64,000 bases of DNA, from contig NZ_JAQZAL010000003.1 in the NCBI RefSeq assembly GCF_028737205.1, forward strand, positions 186,001 through 250,000, in the 5' to 3' direction. Shown here piece by piece: positions 17,715-25,563 of this stretch. The DNA comes from Actinomycetospora lutea (GTDB lineage Bacteria; Actinomycetota; Actinomycetes; Mycobacteriales; Pseudonocardiaceae). The notes under the pieces were generated by a model. The model was not told where the DNA came from, did no database searches, and was given only the letters and a program-made list of their open reading frames with translations. The number at the start of each line of letters is the position of its first letter. Position 1 is the stretch's first letter. A program made the translations under genes and the position numbers.

Positions 17715-18385
17715 CGGCCCCGGCCCTGGTGCTGCTCGCGCACGGGACGAACGACGAGGCGGGCTGGGCGACGATCGAGCGGCTGCACGCCGCCGTCGGC
17801 CACGCCCTGCCCGAGGTCGACGTGCGCCTGGGCTACGCCGGGGTGGTGGGGCCGTCGCTGGCGGACGTGCTGGCCGACCTGCCGGGGCGCGTGGTGGTCG
17901 TGCCGGCGTTCCTGGCGTCGGGGTTCCACGTGCGCGTCGACGTGCCCGAGCAGCTCGCGGCGATCGGGCGGGAGGACGTCGCGGTCGCCGAGCCCCTCGG
18001 GCCCGACCCGGAGCTGATCTCGGCGCTGCTCGACCGCCTCGCCGAGGCCGGGTCCCGGCCGGGCGACACGGTGGTGCTCGCGGCGGCGGGCTCGACCGAC
18101 CCGGTCGCGCAGGAGGACCTGCGCACCGCCGCCGCCCTGCTGACCGCGCGGGTGGGGCACGAGGTGCCGGTCGGCTACATCGCGGGCGGCGAGCCGCGGG
18201 TGGCGTCGGTGGTGGCGTCGACGGCGGTGCGCGGGCCCCGGGTCGTGCTCGCGACCTGGCTCCTCGCGCCCGGCGCGTTCCACCGCTGGCTCGCCGACGC
18301 CGGCGCGTCCGTCGTCGCCGAGCCCCTGGGCGACCACCCGGACGTCGTCTCCGTGGTGGTCGAGCGCTACCGGGCGGCGGCGTGA
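17711..18385 (+). CDS. Sirohydrochlorin chelatase (CbiX/SirB-like)
   Basis: Class II chelatase of 224 aa with tandem CbiX half-domains. LVLLAHGTNDEAG carries the metal-ligand histidine (H11); VVVVPAFLASGFHVRVDVP in the first half carries another; the second half starts at VVLAAAGSTDP. In this operon it most likely inserts Fe2+ into sirohydrochlorin for the NirB sirohaem; a cobalt role cannot be excluded. ATG overlaps the hemD stop (ATGA), and its own stop overlaps the next gene (GTGA). Confidence 0.9.
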   Translation: MTAPALVLLAHGTNDEAGWATIERLHAAVGHALPEVDVRLGYAGVVGPSLADVLADLPGRVVVVPAFLASGFHVRVDVPEQLAAIGREDVAVAEPLGPDPELISALLDRLAEAGSRPGDTVVLAAAGSTDPVAQEDLRTAAALLTARVGHEVPVGYIAGGEPRVASVVASTAVRGPRVVLATWLLAPGAFHRWLADAGASVVAEPLGDHPDVVSVVVERYRAAA

Positions 18386-18756
18386 CCGTCCGGACGGGCG
18401 CGCGGGTCGGGCTCGCGGTCCACCTCTACGCGTCCGACGGGCGCTGGATCGCCTGGTACCGGCCGGGGCTGCCGTACCTGTGGAGCACGCGCGACCGCTG
18501 GATCGGCTGGTTCCCGTGGTCGCACGAACCGACGCCGGAGCCGCGCGACGACGTCCTCGACCCCGCCGACGCCTATCTCGGCACGGTCGTCGGTGACCGT
18601 CTGCTGGCACGCATCGTGCACCGGCCCCGTCCCGTGCCGTCGCGGGTCCCGGAGCCCCAGCGGCCGGTCGGCCCGCCCGACGTGGACCGGGCGCAGGCTC
18701 TGGCTACCCCGGTCGGCTTCGTCGACATCGATGAAAGTCGACTGTTCGGCGACTGA
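18382..18756 (+). CDS. Unknown small protein at the end of the nitrite/sirohaem operon
   Basis: Protein of 124 aa, not recognised with confidence. The first half has repeating short strands with aromatic residues (LYASDGRWIAWYRP, LWSTRDRWIGWFPW, YLGTVVGDRLLARI), reminiscent of the small 'beta flower' proteins of actinomycetes. The second half is proline-rich and ends FVDIDESRLFGD. No signal peptide or membrane segment. Translation is coupled to the chelatase by a GTGA overlap, so it is the sixth cistron of the narK operon. A link to sirohaem or nitrite metabolism rests on position alone. Confidence 0.6.
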   Translation: MTVRTGARVGLAVHLYASDGRWIAWYRPGLPYLWSTRDRWIGWFPWSHEPTPEPRDDVLDPADAYLGTVVGDRLLARIVHRPRPVPSRVPEPQRPVGPPDVDRAQALATPVGFVDIDESRLFGD

Positions 18757-18805
18757 GCGCCACCCCGGTGTTTACCCGGCGTCACGATAGGGTGATGCTG
18801 TCCCC

Positions 18806-19069
18806 ATGCTCGCCCGCGTGATCGGCACGATCGTGATCATCCTTGTGCTGTTCGCGATCGTCTCGAACCCCCAGCAGTCCGCCGCGACCACCCGCAACGG
18901 CGTCGAGACCCTCGGCGACGCGGGCTCCTCGATCACCGTCTTCCTGACGAACGTGGTCAACTCCATCGCGGTCAGCACCGGCTCGCGCCCGGCGGGCTCG
19001 ACGTACACGACCACCGTCCCGTACGGCGGCGTGGACACGGGCGACGGCTCCACCCCGACCGTCCGCTGA
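18806..19069 (+). CDS. Small single-span membrane or secreted protein
   Basis: Protein of 87 aa: one strong hydrophobic segment at ~4-22 (RVIGTIVIILVLFAIVSNP) followed by a polar Ser/Thr/Gly-rich exported tail. It resembles the small actinobacterial 'hypothetical membrane' proteins found as single genes. A TAGGGT hexamer at 18788-18793 lies 12 nt before the ATG, giving a very short leader. It ends convergently with the AbiEi-like gene; a palindromic element lies between them. Function unknown. Confidence 0.6.
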   Translation: MLARVIGTIVIILVLFAIVSNPQQSAATTRNGVETLGDAGSSITVFLTNVVNSIAVSTGSRPAGSTYTTTVPYGGVDTGDGSTPTVR

Positions 19070-19104
19070 CCCCTTCCCTCATCGGACCGGTGTCGACGCA
19101 CCTA

Positions 19105-19175
19105 CCGGTGCGAGCGATGCGGCATCGCTGGCGTCTGACGCCAGAATCGCCACATCCTCGCTGTGCGACACGCCG
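19105..19175 (+). repeat. 71-bp palindromic element, copy A
   Basis: Begins CCGGTGCGAGCGATGCGGC. It contains two hairpins (AGCGATGC/GCATCGCT around a single G, then TGGCGTC/GACGCCA) followed by a conserved ATCGCCACATCCTCG segment and CGACACGCCG. It matches copy C at 65 of 71 positions by direct comparison. It lies between convergent genes and 12 nt from the stop of the AbiEi-like gene. Confidence 0.85.
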
Positions 19176-19187
19176 TGGGAGCGGAGG

Positions 19188-20156
19188 TCAGGCTCCGCGC
19201 GCGACCTCATCGAGGTAGATCACGTCGGGCGCCGGGAGCAGCGCCGCCACGGTGAGGCCGTCGTCGACGTCCTTCTCCACGCCGTCCGGGTCGTCCCGTA
19301 GTTGAGTCGGTCGGGTGCCGACGACCACGAGGCCGGCATCACGCAGCGCTCGGCGGCGCCGGGCCGTGATCTCTATCTGGGCCCGTGTCGCGAAGTGGGC
19401 CTCGACCGAGTCGATCTCCCACACGAAGCCGATGTCCTCGACACAGACGTCCACCATGGCCAGCAGGCGCCCGTCCCGGCGCAGGACCCGCACGTTGAAC
19501 CTCGCCGGCGGCAGCCCGCGGGACTCCCACCACTCGCGGGCGTCGAACTCGGCGGCCGACAGGACGCCCGCTCCCAGCGCACGGAGCACCGCCCGCGGAG
19601 CGGCCGACCCCTTGCGGCATCCCGCCTCGAGCTCCTCGGCGAGCTGCTCGACCAGGACCATCTGCCGCTGCACGGGCTCGGCGAGCAAGCCTGCGATGCT
19701 CGTCGGGTCGCGACGGCGCCGGGCCTCGTCGAGCACGGCGCGGACCAGCGGGGCCACCGCGAGGGTGTTCCGCTCGAACGGTCGCGGCGGGCGGATCGTC
19801 CGCTCGACGACGACGAAACCGACGCTCCGGATCTGACGGTGCGCCGGAACGAGGACGTGGACCACGTCGTCGTCCGGGAGCCGGCGCAGGCTGTGGTGAC
19901 GCGGGGCCGAGGTCCCGGTCAGCATCGCTCCGGCACCGCAGTACACCAGCGCGGCGATCTCGCGCTCACGCCGTGTCGGTGTGCCGTTGTGCAGGAGGAT
20001 GACCGCCGGCAGGAGGCGCTGCCACGGACCGCCGTGCCGGCACCGGCGGTAGACCGTCGTCTCGTCGATCCCCAGTGCCACGAGCGTGCGGACGGCGATG
20101 ACGCCGTCGACGCTCTGCGCCAGCAGCTTCTCGAGGTCCCAGTCGCCGGATCGCAT
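19188..20156 (-). CDS. AbiEi-antitoxin-like protein with restriction-like C-terminus
   Basis: Protein of 322 aa of the actinobacterial family often annotated as type IV AbiEi antitoxin-like. N-terminal winged helix (VIAVRTLVALGIDETTVYRR, GPWQRLLPAVILLHNG), middle region with VHVLVPAHRQ and PLVRAVLDEARR, and a C-terminal part (NVRVLRRDGRLLAMVDV, GFVWEIDSVEAHF) that resembles Vsr/DUF559 nuclease-like folds. No AbiEii nucleotidyltransferase toxin is adjacent, so it is an orphan. ATG 20156 precedes the helix-turn-helix directly; the frame is open much further upstream without family-like sequence. It is enclosed by inverted palindromic elements A and B. Confidence 0.75.
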   Translation of the reverse strand: MRSGDWDLEKLLAQSVDGVIAVRTLVALGIDETTVYRRCRHGGPWQRLLPAVILLHNGTPTRREREIAALVYCGAGAMLTGTSAPRHHSLRRLPDDDVVHVLVPAHRQIRSVGFVVVERTIRPPRPFERNTLAVAPLVRAVLDEARRRRDPTSIAGLLAEPVQRQMVLVEQLAEELEAGCRKGSAAPRAVLRALGAGVLSAAEFDAREWWESRGLPPARFNVRVLRRDGRLLAMVDVCVEDIGFVWEIDSVEAHFATRAQIEITARRRRALRDAGLVVVGTRPTQLRDDPDGVEKDVDDGLTVAALLPAPDVIYLDEVARGA

Positions 20157-20350
20157 GTGGTGAGGGTCGTGGCCTGCCGCCGCCCGGCGGGAGCGTCCGT
20201 ACGCCGGCTGTGGATGGCGGCCCGGGCTGGGGATCGTCACCACGCACGTCGCTGACCGGACTGGTCCGGTCACCCCAACGGTCTGCTCCGACGCGCTCAC
20301 GCCATCGGGGCGCCCGGACGCCGGGTGCAGCGCTCGCTGCCGCTTCCGCT

Positions 20351-20424
20351 CGGCGTGTCGCGCTCGCGAGCATGTGGCGATCCTGGCGTCAGACGCCAGC
20401 GATGCCGCATCGCTCATGGGCCGG
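20351..20424 (-). repeat. 71-bp palindromic element, copy B (inverted)
   Basis: Reverse-complement copy of the element at 19105-19175, 74 nt here because of small insertions near its right end (CATGGGCCGG). Both hairpins are intact. It lies in the divergent gap between the AbiEi-like gene (start 20156) and the Nit1C-type cluster (start 20629); the remaining ~400 nt of that gap hold nothing I can assign except the site at 20486-20509. Confidence 0.85.
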
Positions 20425-20485
20425 GCCGCCGTTCGGGGGCGGGTCACGGCGGCGAAACGTGGCGCGGAGGACGACCCGCTCTCGT

Positions 20486-20509
20486 AGTCACGAGGAAACA
20501 CTTCGGAAA
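20486..20509. promoter_or_regulatory. Candidate operator upstream of the Nit1C-type cluster
   Basis: GTCAC-gag-GAAAC-acttcg-GAAAT: two GAAAY pentamers spaced one helical turn (11 nt) apart with a GTCAC alongside, AT-rich against its surroundings. These are GlnR-like half-site sequences, but the first spacing (3 nt) does not fit the standard box. Regulator unknown. Confidence 0.25.
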
Positions 20510-20628
20510 TCGTCGGTTGGTGTGCTCGATCCCGGCGCGAGGTCGGCGAGGACCCGCAGCCTCCCCGCATCCCCGGCCGTCGCGCCGGTCGCCGCCCCCG
20601 ACGAGACACCACTCGAGGAGAACCCAGC

Positions 20629-21147
20629 ATGACGAGCACCGAGCTCTCCGACGTCGAGAAGAAGAGCCTCGAGGAGATCCCGCACCCCTCGCTGCCCGAG
20701 GGCTCGAGCATCTACGGCGGCACGAAGGTCTTCCCCGACCTGCATGCCGAGAACGGCGAGTCCTACTTCACGCTCGTGCACGGCATCGCGCACGAGTCGT
20801 CGGTCAGCTTCGTCGCCGTCCTGCAGGCCACGCGCGCGCTGCGCAAGGGCTTCGAGTCGGCGATGTACTTCTACGGTCCCGGCTCGCTGAACTGCCTGGC
20901 CACGCGCGGATTCCCCACCACCGGCACCTCGGCGTTCCCCGGCGAGCACAACATCAACGACCAGCTCAAGACGTTCATGGGCGAGGGCGGCAAGGTCTAC
21001 TGCTGCCGCTTCGGGCTGTCGCTGCACGGGGCGCGCGAGGAGGACCTCATCGAGGGCGTCATCCCGACCCACCCGCTCGACGTCCAGGACGCGCTCATCC
21101 ACTACGCCCGCAAGGGCGCGATCATCAACTCGACCTACCAGCTCTGA
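20629..21147 (+). CDS. MSMEG_0572/Sll0783 family nitrogen-starvation response protein
   Basis: Protein of 172 aa that I recognise as the small conserved protein of Nit1C-type clusters (Synechocystis sll0783, M. smegmatis MSMEG_0572). Typical stretches: GSSIYGGTKVFPDLHAENG, HGIAHESSVSFVAVLQATR, MYFYGPGSLNCLATRGFP and the end KGAIINSTYQL. Biochemical function is not established; in Synechocystis the cluster responds to nitrogen starvation, and in Pseudomonas related clusters are linked to cyanide assimilation (recalled, not checked). First gene of the cluster, with SD GAGGAG (20615-20620) 8 nt before the ATG and a long untranslated region after element B. Confidence 0.92.
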   Translation: MTSTELSDVEKKSLEEIPHPSLPEGSSIYGGTKVFPDLHAENGESYFTLVHGIAHESSVSFVAVLQATRALRKGFESAMYFYGPGSLNCLATRGFPTTGTSAFPGEHNINDQLKTFMGEGGKVYCCRFGLSLHGAREEDLIEGVIPTHPLDVQDALIHYARKGAIINSTYQL

Positions 21148-21155
21148 GCCGCCAC

Positions 21156-21189
21156 GGCGCGGTGCGGACCCGCCGGCCCGCACCGCGCC
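21156..21189. terminator. Intercistronic hairpin in the Nit1C-type cluster
   Basis: Perfect 12-bp inverted repeat GGCGCGGTGCGG / CCGCACCGCGCC with a 10-nt loop, just after the MSMEG_0572-type stop and before the radical SAM gene. There is no T-run, so it may attenuate transcription or stabilise the upstream mRNA rather than terminate fully. Confidence 0.55.
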
Positions 21190-21227
21190 CGTGACATCCC
21201 CCGCGTCCCGAGCCAGGAGGTCCGTCA

Positions 21228-22376
21228 GTGTCGTCCCCGCACGATCTCGGGCTGCCCGTTCCTTCCCCGTTGGCCGCCCGCTCCGCCGTGGCCGTCCGCG
21301 GCGTCGCGCTCGACCTCCCCGAGGACACCGGGACCGTCGACCTCGGCGTGTCCATCCCCCTGCACCGTCCCGGGGGCGCGGGCCCGTCCGCGGACGGCCA
21401 CGTGCTCGTCGACGGGCTGAAGACGACGATCCCGATCAACCCCGCGAGCCCGTACCGCCTGCGCGACGGCCGGCTCGTCCGCACCGGCCCCGACGGCGGT
21501 GTCACCGACCTCGGCGTCGCCGTCGACACCGTCGCCCGGCCCGCGTTCTACGACCTCACCACCGCCGACGGCGTCCCCTACGAGAAGATCGCGCGCCTGC
21601 ACGGCGACGACGTCCTCGCGACGACCGTCGTCCAGACCTGCGTCCGCTACGGCGAGCAGGACCGCTGCCGCTTCTGCGCCATCGAGCAGTCGGTCGACAG
21701 CGGCACCACGGTCGCCGTGAAGACCCCCGACCAGCTCGCCGAGGTCGCCGCGGCGGCGGTCCGCCTCGACGGCGTCACGCAGATGGTGCTGACCACCGGG
21801 ACGAGCAACGGCCGCGACCGCGGCGCCCGCCACCTCGCCCGCTGCGTGCGCGCGATCAAGGCCGCGGTGCCCTCGCTGCCGATCCAGGTGCAGTGCGAAC
21901 CGCCCGCCCCGTCCGACCTGGCGGCGCTGCAGGTGCTCAAGGACGCCGGGGCCGACGCCGTCGGCATCCACGTCGAGTCGCTCGACGACGCCGTGCGCGC
22001 CCGCTGGATGCCGGGCAAGGCCACGGTCCCGCTGGGCCAGTACCGGCTGGCCTGGGACGAGAGCGTGCGCCTGTTCGGCCCGAACGCCGTGTCGACCTAC
22101 CTCATCGTCGGCCTCGGCGAGGACCCCGACGAGCTCGTCGCGGGCGCCGCCGAGCTCGTCGACCGCGGCGTCTACCCCTTCGTCGTCCCCTACCGCCCGA
22201 TCCCCGGCACGCTCGCGTTCGCCGACGGCGACCCCGCGCCCGACCCCGAGCTGCTCGCCGAGGTCACCGCGCGCGTCGCGAAGGTCCTGCAGGCCGCGGG
22301 CATGCGCGGCGCCGACCAGGCCGCCGGCTGCGCGGCGTGCGGCGCGTGCTCGGCGCTGTCCGCGGCGGGGGGCTGA
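21228..22376 (+). CDS. MSMEG_0568 family radical SAM protein
   Basis: Protein of 382 aa assigned to the radical SAM enzyme of Nit1C-type clusters. The cluster-binding cysteines are C138, C147 and C150 (CVRYGEQDRCRFC), i.e. CX8CX2C rather than the canonical CX3CX2C. Glycine-rich SAM contacts follow (MVLTTGTSNG) and HVESLDDAVRARWMPGK is family-like. The C-terminus adds C368xxC371xxC374, a possible auxiliary iron-sulphur site. GTG 21228 has a perfect AGGAGG 7 nt upstream. Substrate unknown. It lies after the MSMEG_0572 homologue and 5 nt before the GNAT/AIR-synthase fusion. Confidence 0.9.
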   Translation: MSSPHDLGLPVPSPLAARSAVAVRGVALDLPEDTGTVDLGVSIPLHRPGGAGPSADGHVLVDGLKTTIPINPASPYRLRDGRLVRTGPDGGVTDLGVAVDTVARPAFYDLTTADGVPYEKIARLHGDDVLATTVVQTCVRYGEQDRCRFCAIEQSVDSGTTVAVKTPDQLAEVAAAAVRLDGVTQMVLTTGTSNGRDRGARHLARCVRAIKAAVPSLPIQVQCEPPAPSDLAALQVLKDAGADAVGIHVESLDDAVRARWMPGKATVPLGQYRLAWDESVRLFGPNAVSTYLIVGLGEDPDELVAGAAELVDRGVYPFVVPYRPIPGTLAFADGDPAPDPELLAEVTARVAKVLQAAGMRGADQAAGCAACGACSALSAAGG

Positions 22377-22381
22377 GCATC

Positions 22382-23848
22382 GTGTCGATCCTCGATCTCG
22401 GCGCGGCCGACGAGCTCCTCGGCGGACGCGCGCGCCGCCCGTCCCGCGACGTCACCGTCGCCGAGGCACCCGCGAGGGACGCGCGCCACCCCGACGTCGT
22501 CGCCCACCGCGCCCTGCGCCGCGCGGTGTTCGTCGATGAGCAGGGCCTGTTCCGCGCGGACGCCGCCGGCGACCTCGACGAGCACGACCGCGATCCCCGC
22601 GCCGTCGTGCTCGTCGCCCGTGACGGCGCCGGTGCGGTGCTCGGCGGGGTGCGCCTCGCGCCCGTCGACCCGGACGTGTCCCGCCCGGACCTCGGGTGGT
22701 GGACGGGCAGCCGCCTGGTCGTCGCTCCGTCCGCGCGCCGCCGGACGGGCCTGCGCGTCGGCGCCGCCCTCGTCCGGGCCGCGTGCGCCCGCGCCGAGGC
22801 CGCCGGGGTGCTGCGCTTCGAGGCGGACGTGCAGACCGCCAACGAGACGCTCTTCCGCCGGCTCGGCTGGCAGCGCCTCGGCGACACCCACGTGGAGGGC
22901 CGCCCGCACGTGCGCATGCGGTGGCCGGTCGGGCGCTTCGCCGAGCTCGTCGCGGCGACGAAGGCCCCGCTCGGCGAGCTCGTCGCGGGCCTGGCCGGCT
23001 CGGGCCGGCACGTCGGGGACGACGGCTGCCCCGTCCCCGGGAGCGACGTCGTCGCGGCCTGCGACGCGATCCTGCCCGCGATGGTGGAGCGCGACCCGGA
23101 GTGGGCCGGGTGGTGCGGGGTGCTGGTCAACGTCAATGACCTCGCCGCCATGGGCGCGGCGCCGACCGCCCTGCTCGACGCCGTCGGCGCGCGCGACGCC
23201 TCGTTCGCCCACCGCGTCCTGACCGGCCTGCGCGCCGCCGCCGACGCCTACGGGGTGCCGGTGATCGGCGGGCACACCCAGCTCGAAGTGCCCGCCTCGC
23301 TCTCCGTCACCGCGCTGGGCCGCACCGCGAGGCCCGTCGCCGCCGCGGGCGGACGGCCCGGCATGGCCGTGCGCCTCACCGCCGACCTGCACGGCACCTG
23401 GCGTCCCGGCTACACGGGCCGGCAGTGGGACTCGACGTCGACGCGCACTCCCGCCGAGCTGCGGGCGATGGTCGCGGCGATCGGCCCCGACGCCGCTCAC
23501 CGGCCCGCGGCGGCGAAGGACGTGTCGATGGCCGGGGTGGTCGGCACGCTCGGGATGCTCGCCGAGGCGTCCGGGACCGGTGCGGTGCTCGACGTCGCCG
23601 CCGTGCCGCGCCCGGGCGGGACCACCGTCGCCGACTGGCTGACCTGCTTCCCCGGCTTCGCGCTGCTCACCGCCGACGCGCCGGGAGCGCCGGCCCCGGC
23701 GGCGGGCCCGGCGACGAGCGCCGTGTGCGGGGAGCTGATCCCGGGCGCCGGGGTGGCCCTGCGCTGGCCCGACGGCGAGCTGACCGGGGCCGTCGCGGGC
23801 GGCGTCACCGGGCTGGGTGCGGCAACGACCGGAGGGACACTCCCATGA
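22382..23848 (+). CDS. MSMEG_0567/Sll0786-0787 fusion: GNAT acetyltransferase plus AIR-synthase-like domain
   Basis: Protein of 488 aa joining two genes that are separate in cyanobacteria. The N-terminal GNAT domain (~25-180) has HRALRRAVFVDEQGLF, LVVAPSARRRTGLRVGAAL (acetyl-CoA loop) and ETLFRRLGWQRLG. The C-terminal PurM/AIR-synthase-like domain (~195-485) has VNVNDLAAMGAAPTALLDAV, PVIGGHTQLEVPASLSVTALG and AAKDVSMAGVVGTLGML, so the ATP-binding residues of the family appear present. The fused form is known in mycobacteria. Substrates unknown. GTG 22382 was chosen at the start of conserved sequence; a G-run lies ~10 nt upstream. Overlaps the next gene by 4 nt (ATGA). Confidence 0.88.
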   Translation: MSILDLGAADELLGGRARRPSRDVTVAEAPARDARHPDVVAHRALRRAVFVDEQGLFRADAAGDLDEHDRDPRAVVLVARDGAGAVLGGVRLAPVDPDVSRPDLGWWTGSRLVVAPSARRRTGLRVGAALVRAACARAEAAGVLRFEADVQTANETLFRRLGWQRLGDTHVEGRPHVRMRWPVGRFAELVAATKAPLGELVAGLAGSGRHVGDDGCPVPGSDVVAACDAILPAMVERDPEWAGWCGVLVNVNDLAAMGAAPTALLDAVGARDASFAHRVLTGLRAAADAYGVPVIGGHTQLEVPASLSVTALGRTARPVAAAGGRPGMAVRLTADLHGTWRPGYTGRQWDSTSTRTPAELRAMVAAIGPDAAHRPAAAKDVSMAGVVGTLGMLAEASGTGAVLDVAAVPRPGGTTVADWLTCFPGFALLTADAPGAPAPAAGPATSAVCGELIPGAGVALRWPDGELTGAVAGGVTGLGAATTGGTLP

Positions 23849-24729
23849 CCGTCAGGACGTTCGCGGCCGCCGCCGCGGGCTTCGGCCGCGACCTGGACGA
23901 GGGGTTCGCGACGATCTCGGCGCTGCTCGGGCGGGCGCGCGCGGCCGGCGCCGACCTGCTCGCGCTGCCCGAGGCCGCGCTCGGCGGCTACCTGTCGTCG
24001 CTGCACGACGACCCGGCCACCGGAGAACCCGCCGATGTCCCGCCCCAGCTGGAGGTCGACGGCCCCGAGGTGCGGCGGCTGATCGCGCTGGCCGGCGACA
24101 CCGTCGTCACGGCGGGCTTCTGCGAGCGCGGCGACGCCGCGTCGGGCGGGCGTCCGTACAACAGCTGCGTCGCGGTCACCGGCGACGGCGTGCTCGGGCA
24201 CCACCGCAAGGTCCACCAGCCGCTGAACGAGCACTCATCGTACGCCGCGGGCGACCGCTTCGCCGCGTTCGACACGCCGGTCGGCCTGCTCGGCATGATG
24301 ATCTGCTACGACAAGGCGTTCCCCGAGGCGGCGCGGGCGCTCGCCGTCGACGGGGCGCGGGTCGTGGTGTGCATGTCGGCGTGGCCGGCGGCGCGCACCG
24401 ACCCGTCGCCGGTGCTCGCCGACGACCGCTGGACCCGCCGCTTCGACCTCTTCGACCGCGCGCGGGCGCTGGAGAACCAGATCGTCTGGGTGTCGGCGAA
24501 CCAGGCCGGGACGTTCGGCGACATGCGGCTGGTCGCCAGCGCCAAGATCGTCGACCCGGGCGGGGAGGTGCTGGACACCACGGGCACCCAGGCCGGCCTG
24601 GCCGTCGCGTCGGTCGACGTCGACGACGCGGTGGACGCGGCGCGGCGCTTCATGGGGCACCTGCGCGACCGCCGCCCGCGGTCCTACGCGCGGCCGTCCG
24701 CACCCCTCGTCCCGGCGCGGGCCGGCTAG
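23845..24729 (+). CDS. Carbon-nitrogen hydrolase (nitrilase superfamily), catalytically intact
   Basis: Protein of 294 aa of the nitrilase/amidase superfamily. The Glu-Lys-Cys triad is complete: E43 in LALPEAALGGY, K122 in HHRKVHQP and C154 in MMICYDKAFPE, plus E129 after the lysine as in active members. The ICYD-FPE neighbourhood resembles amidase/carbamoylase branches more than the CWEH-type nitrilase I remember from classical Nit1C clusters, so an amide or carbamoyl substrate is as likely as a nitrile. SD GGAGG at 23831-23835. It is followed 8 nt later by a degenerate tandem paralogue. Confidence 0.9.
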   Translation: MTVRTFAAAAAGFGRDLDEGFATISALLGRARAAGADLLALPEAALGGYLSSLHDDPATGEPADVPPQLEVDGPEVRRLIALAGDTVVTAGFCERGDAASGGRPYNSCVAVTGDGVLGHHRKVHQPLNEHSSYAAGDRFAAFDTPVGLLGMMICYDKAFPEAARALAVDGARVVVCMSAWPAARTDPSPVLADDRWTRRFDLFDRARALENQIVWVSANQAGTFGDMRLVASAKIVDPGGEVLDTTGTQAGLAVASVDVDDAVDAARRFMGHLRDRRPRSYARPSAPLVPARAG

Positions 24730-24737
24730 GCCCGCGG

Positions 24738-25562
24738 GTGGTCCGCCTCGCCGCTGCCGCGGCCCACTTCACCCGCGACGTCGGGTTCGACCTCGATCGC
24801 GTCAAGATGATCGTCTCGCACGCCCGGGACGCCGGGGTCGCGCTGCTCGCGCTGCCCGACGGGGCGCTGGGCGGGTACCTGACCGACCTGCGCCACCCCG
24901 ACGAGGAGTGCCTCCCGCCGCTGCTCGAGCCCAACGGCGACGAGGTGCGGTCGGTGATCGACATCGCGGGCGAGATGGTGGTCTGCCTCGGCTACAGCGA
25001 GCGGGGTGCCGGCGGGCGGCGCTACGACGCGGCGGTGTGCCTGTCGGGCGACGGGATCCTCGGCCGGCACCGCAAGGTGCACATCCCGGCCGGGGTGGCG
25101 CCGCTGTTCCACCCCGGCGACGGGTTCGCCGCGTTCGACACCCCGCTCGGGCGGATGGGCCTGCTCATCGACCACGACAAGACGTTCCCGGAGGCGGCCC
25201 GGACGCTCGCGGTCGACGGCGCCGAGGTCATCGCGTGCCTCTCGGCGTGGCCGACGTCGCTGACGAACCGCGCGCCGCGGATGGCGCAGGACCGCCAGGC
25301 GCGGTTGTTCGACCTCTACGACCAGGCGCGGGCGGCGGAGAACCAGGTGGTCTGGCTGTCGTCGAACCAGAGCGGGCGGCACGGGGCGCTGCACTTCCTC
25401 GGCCGCGCCAAGATCGTCGGTCCGGGCGGGGAGATCCTGGCGCGGACGTGGTCGAAGGGCGGCCTGGCGGTCGCCGAGGTCGATCTGCCCGGCATCGTCG
25501 GCGCGGCGCGGTCGGTGCTGCACCACCTGTCCGAGCGCCGGCCGTCGACGTACGGGAACTGA
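24738..25562 (+). CDS. Degenerate carbon-nitrogen hydrolase paralogue (predicted pseudoenzyme)
   Basis: Protein of 274 aa, clearly a tandem duplicate of the preceding hydrolase (shared RKVH, FPEAAR-LAVDGA, LSAWP and AKIV-PGGE segments). The active site is altered: the glutamate is D41 (LALPDGALGGY), the nucleophilic cysteine is D145 (LLIDHDKTFPE) and the second glutamate after the lysine is gone; only K113 remains. Without a thiol nucleophile normal nitrilase chemistry is impossible. The frame is intact and the fold residues are conserved, so selection probably maintains a structural or regulatory partner of the active paralogue, or a different reaction. GTG 24738 lies 8 nt after the previous stop. 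Confidence 0.88.
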   Translation: MVRLAAAAAHFTRDVGFDLDRVKMIVSHARDAGVALLALPDGALGGYLTDLRHPDEECLPPLLEPNGDEVRSVIDIAGEMVVCLGYSERGAGGRRYDAAVCLSGDGILGRHRKVHIPAGVAPLFHPGDGFAAFDTPLGRMGLLIDHDKTFPEAARTLAVDGAEVIACLSAWPTSLTNRAPRMAQDRQARLFDLYDQARAAENQVVWLSSNQSGRHGALHFLGRAKIVGPGGEILARTWSKGGLAVAEVDLPGIVGAARSVLHHLSERRPSTYGN

Positions 25563-25563
25563 C

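Noticed and set aside
19105-20424. Insertion sequence bounded by elements A and B
   Set aside because: The enclosed gene is not a transposase and the repeats are internally palindromic rather than simple terminal inverted repeats.
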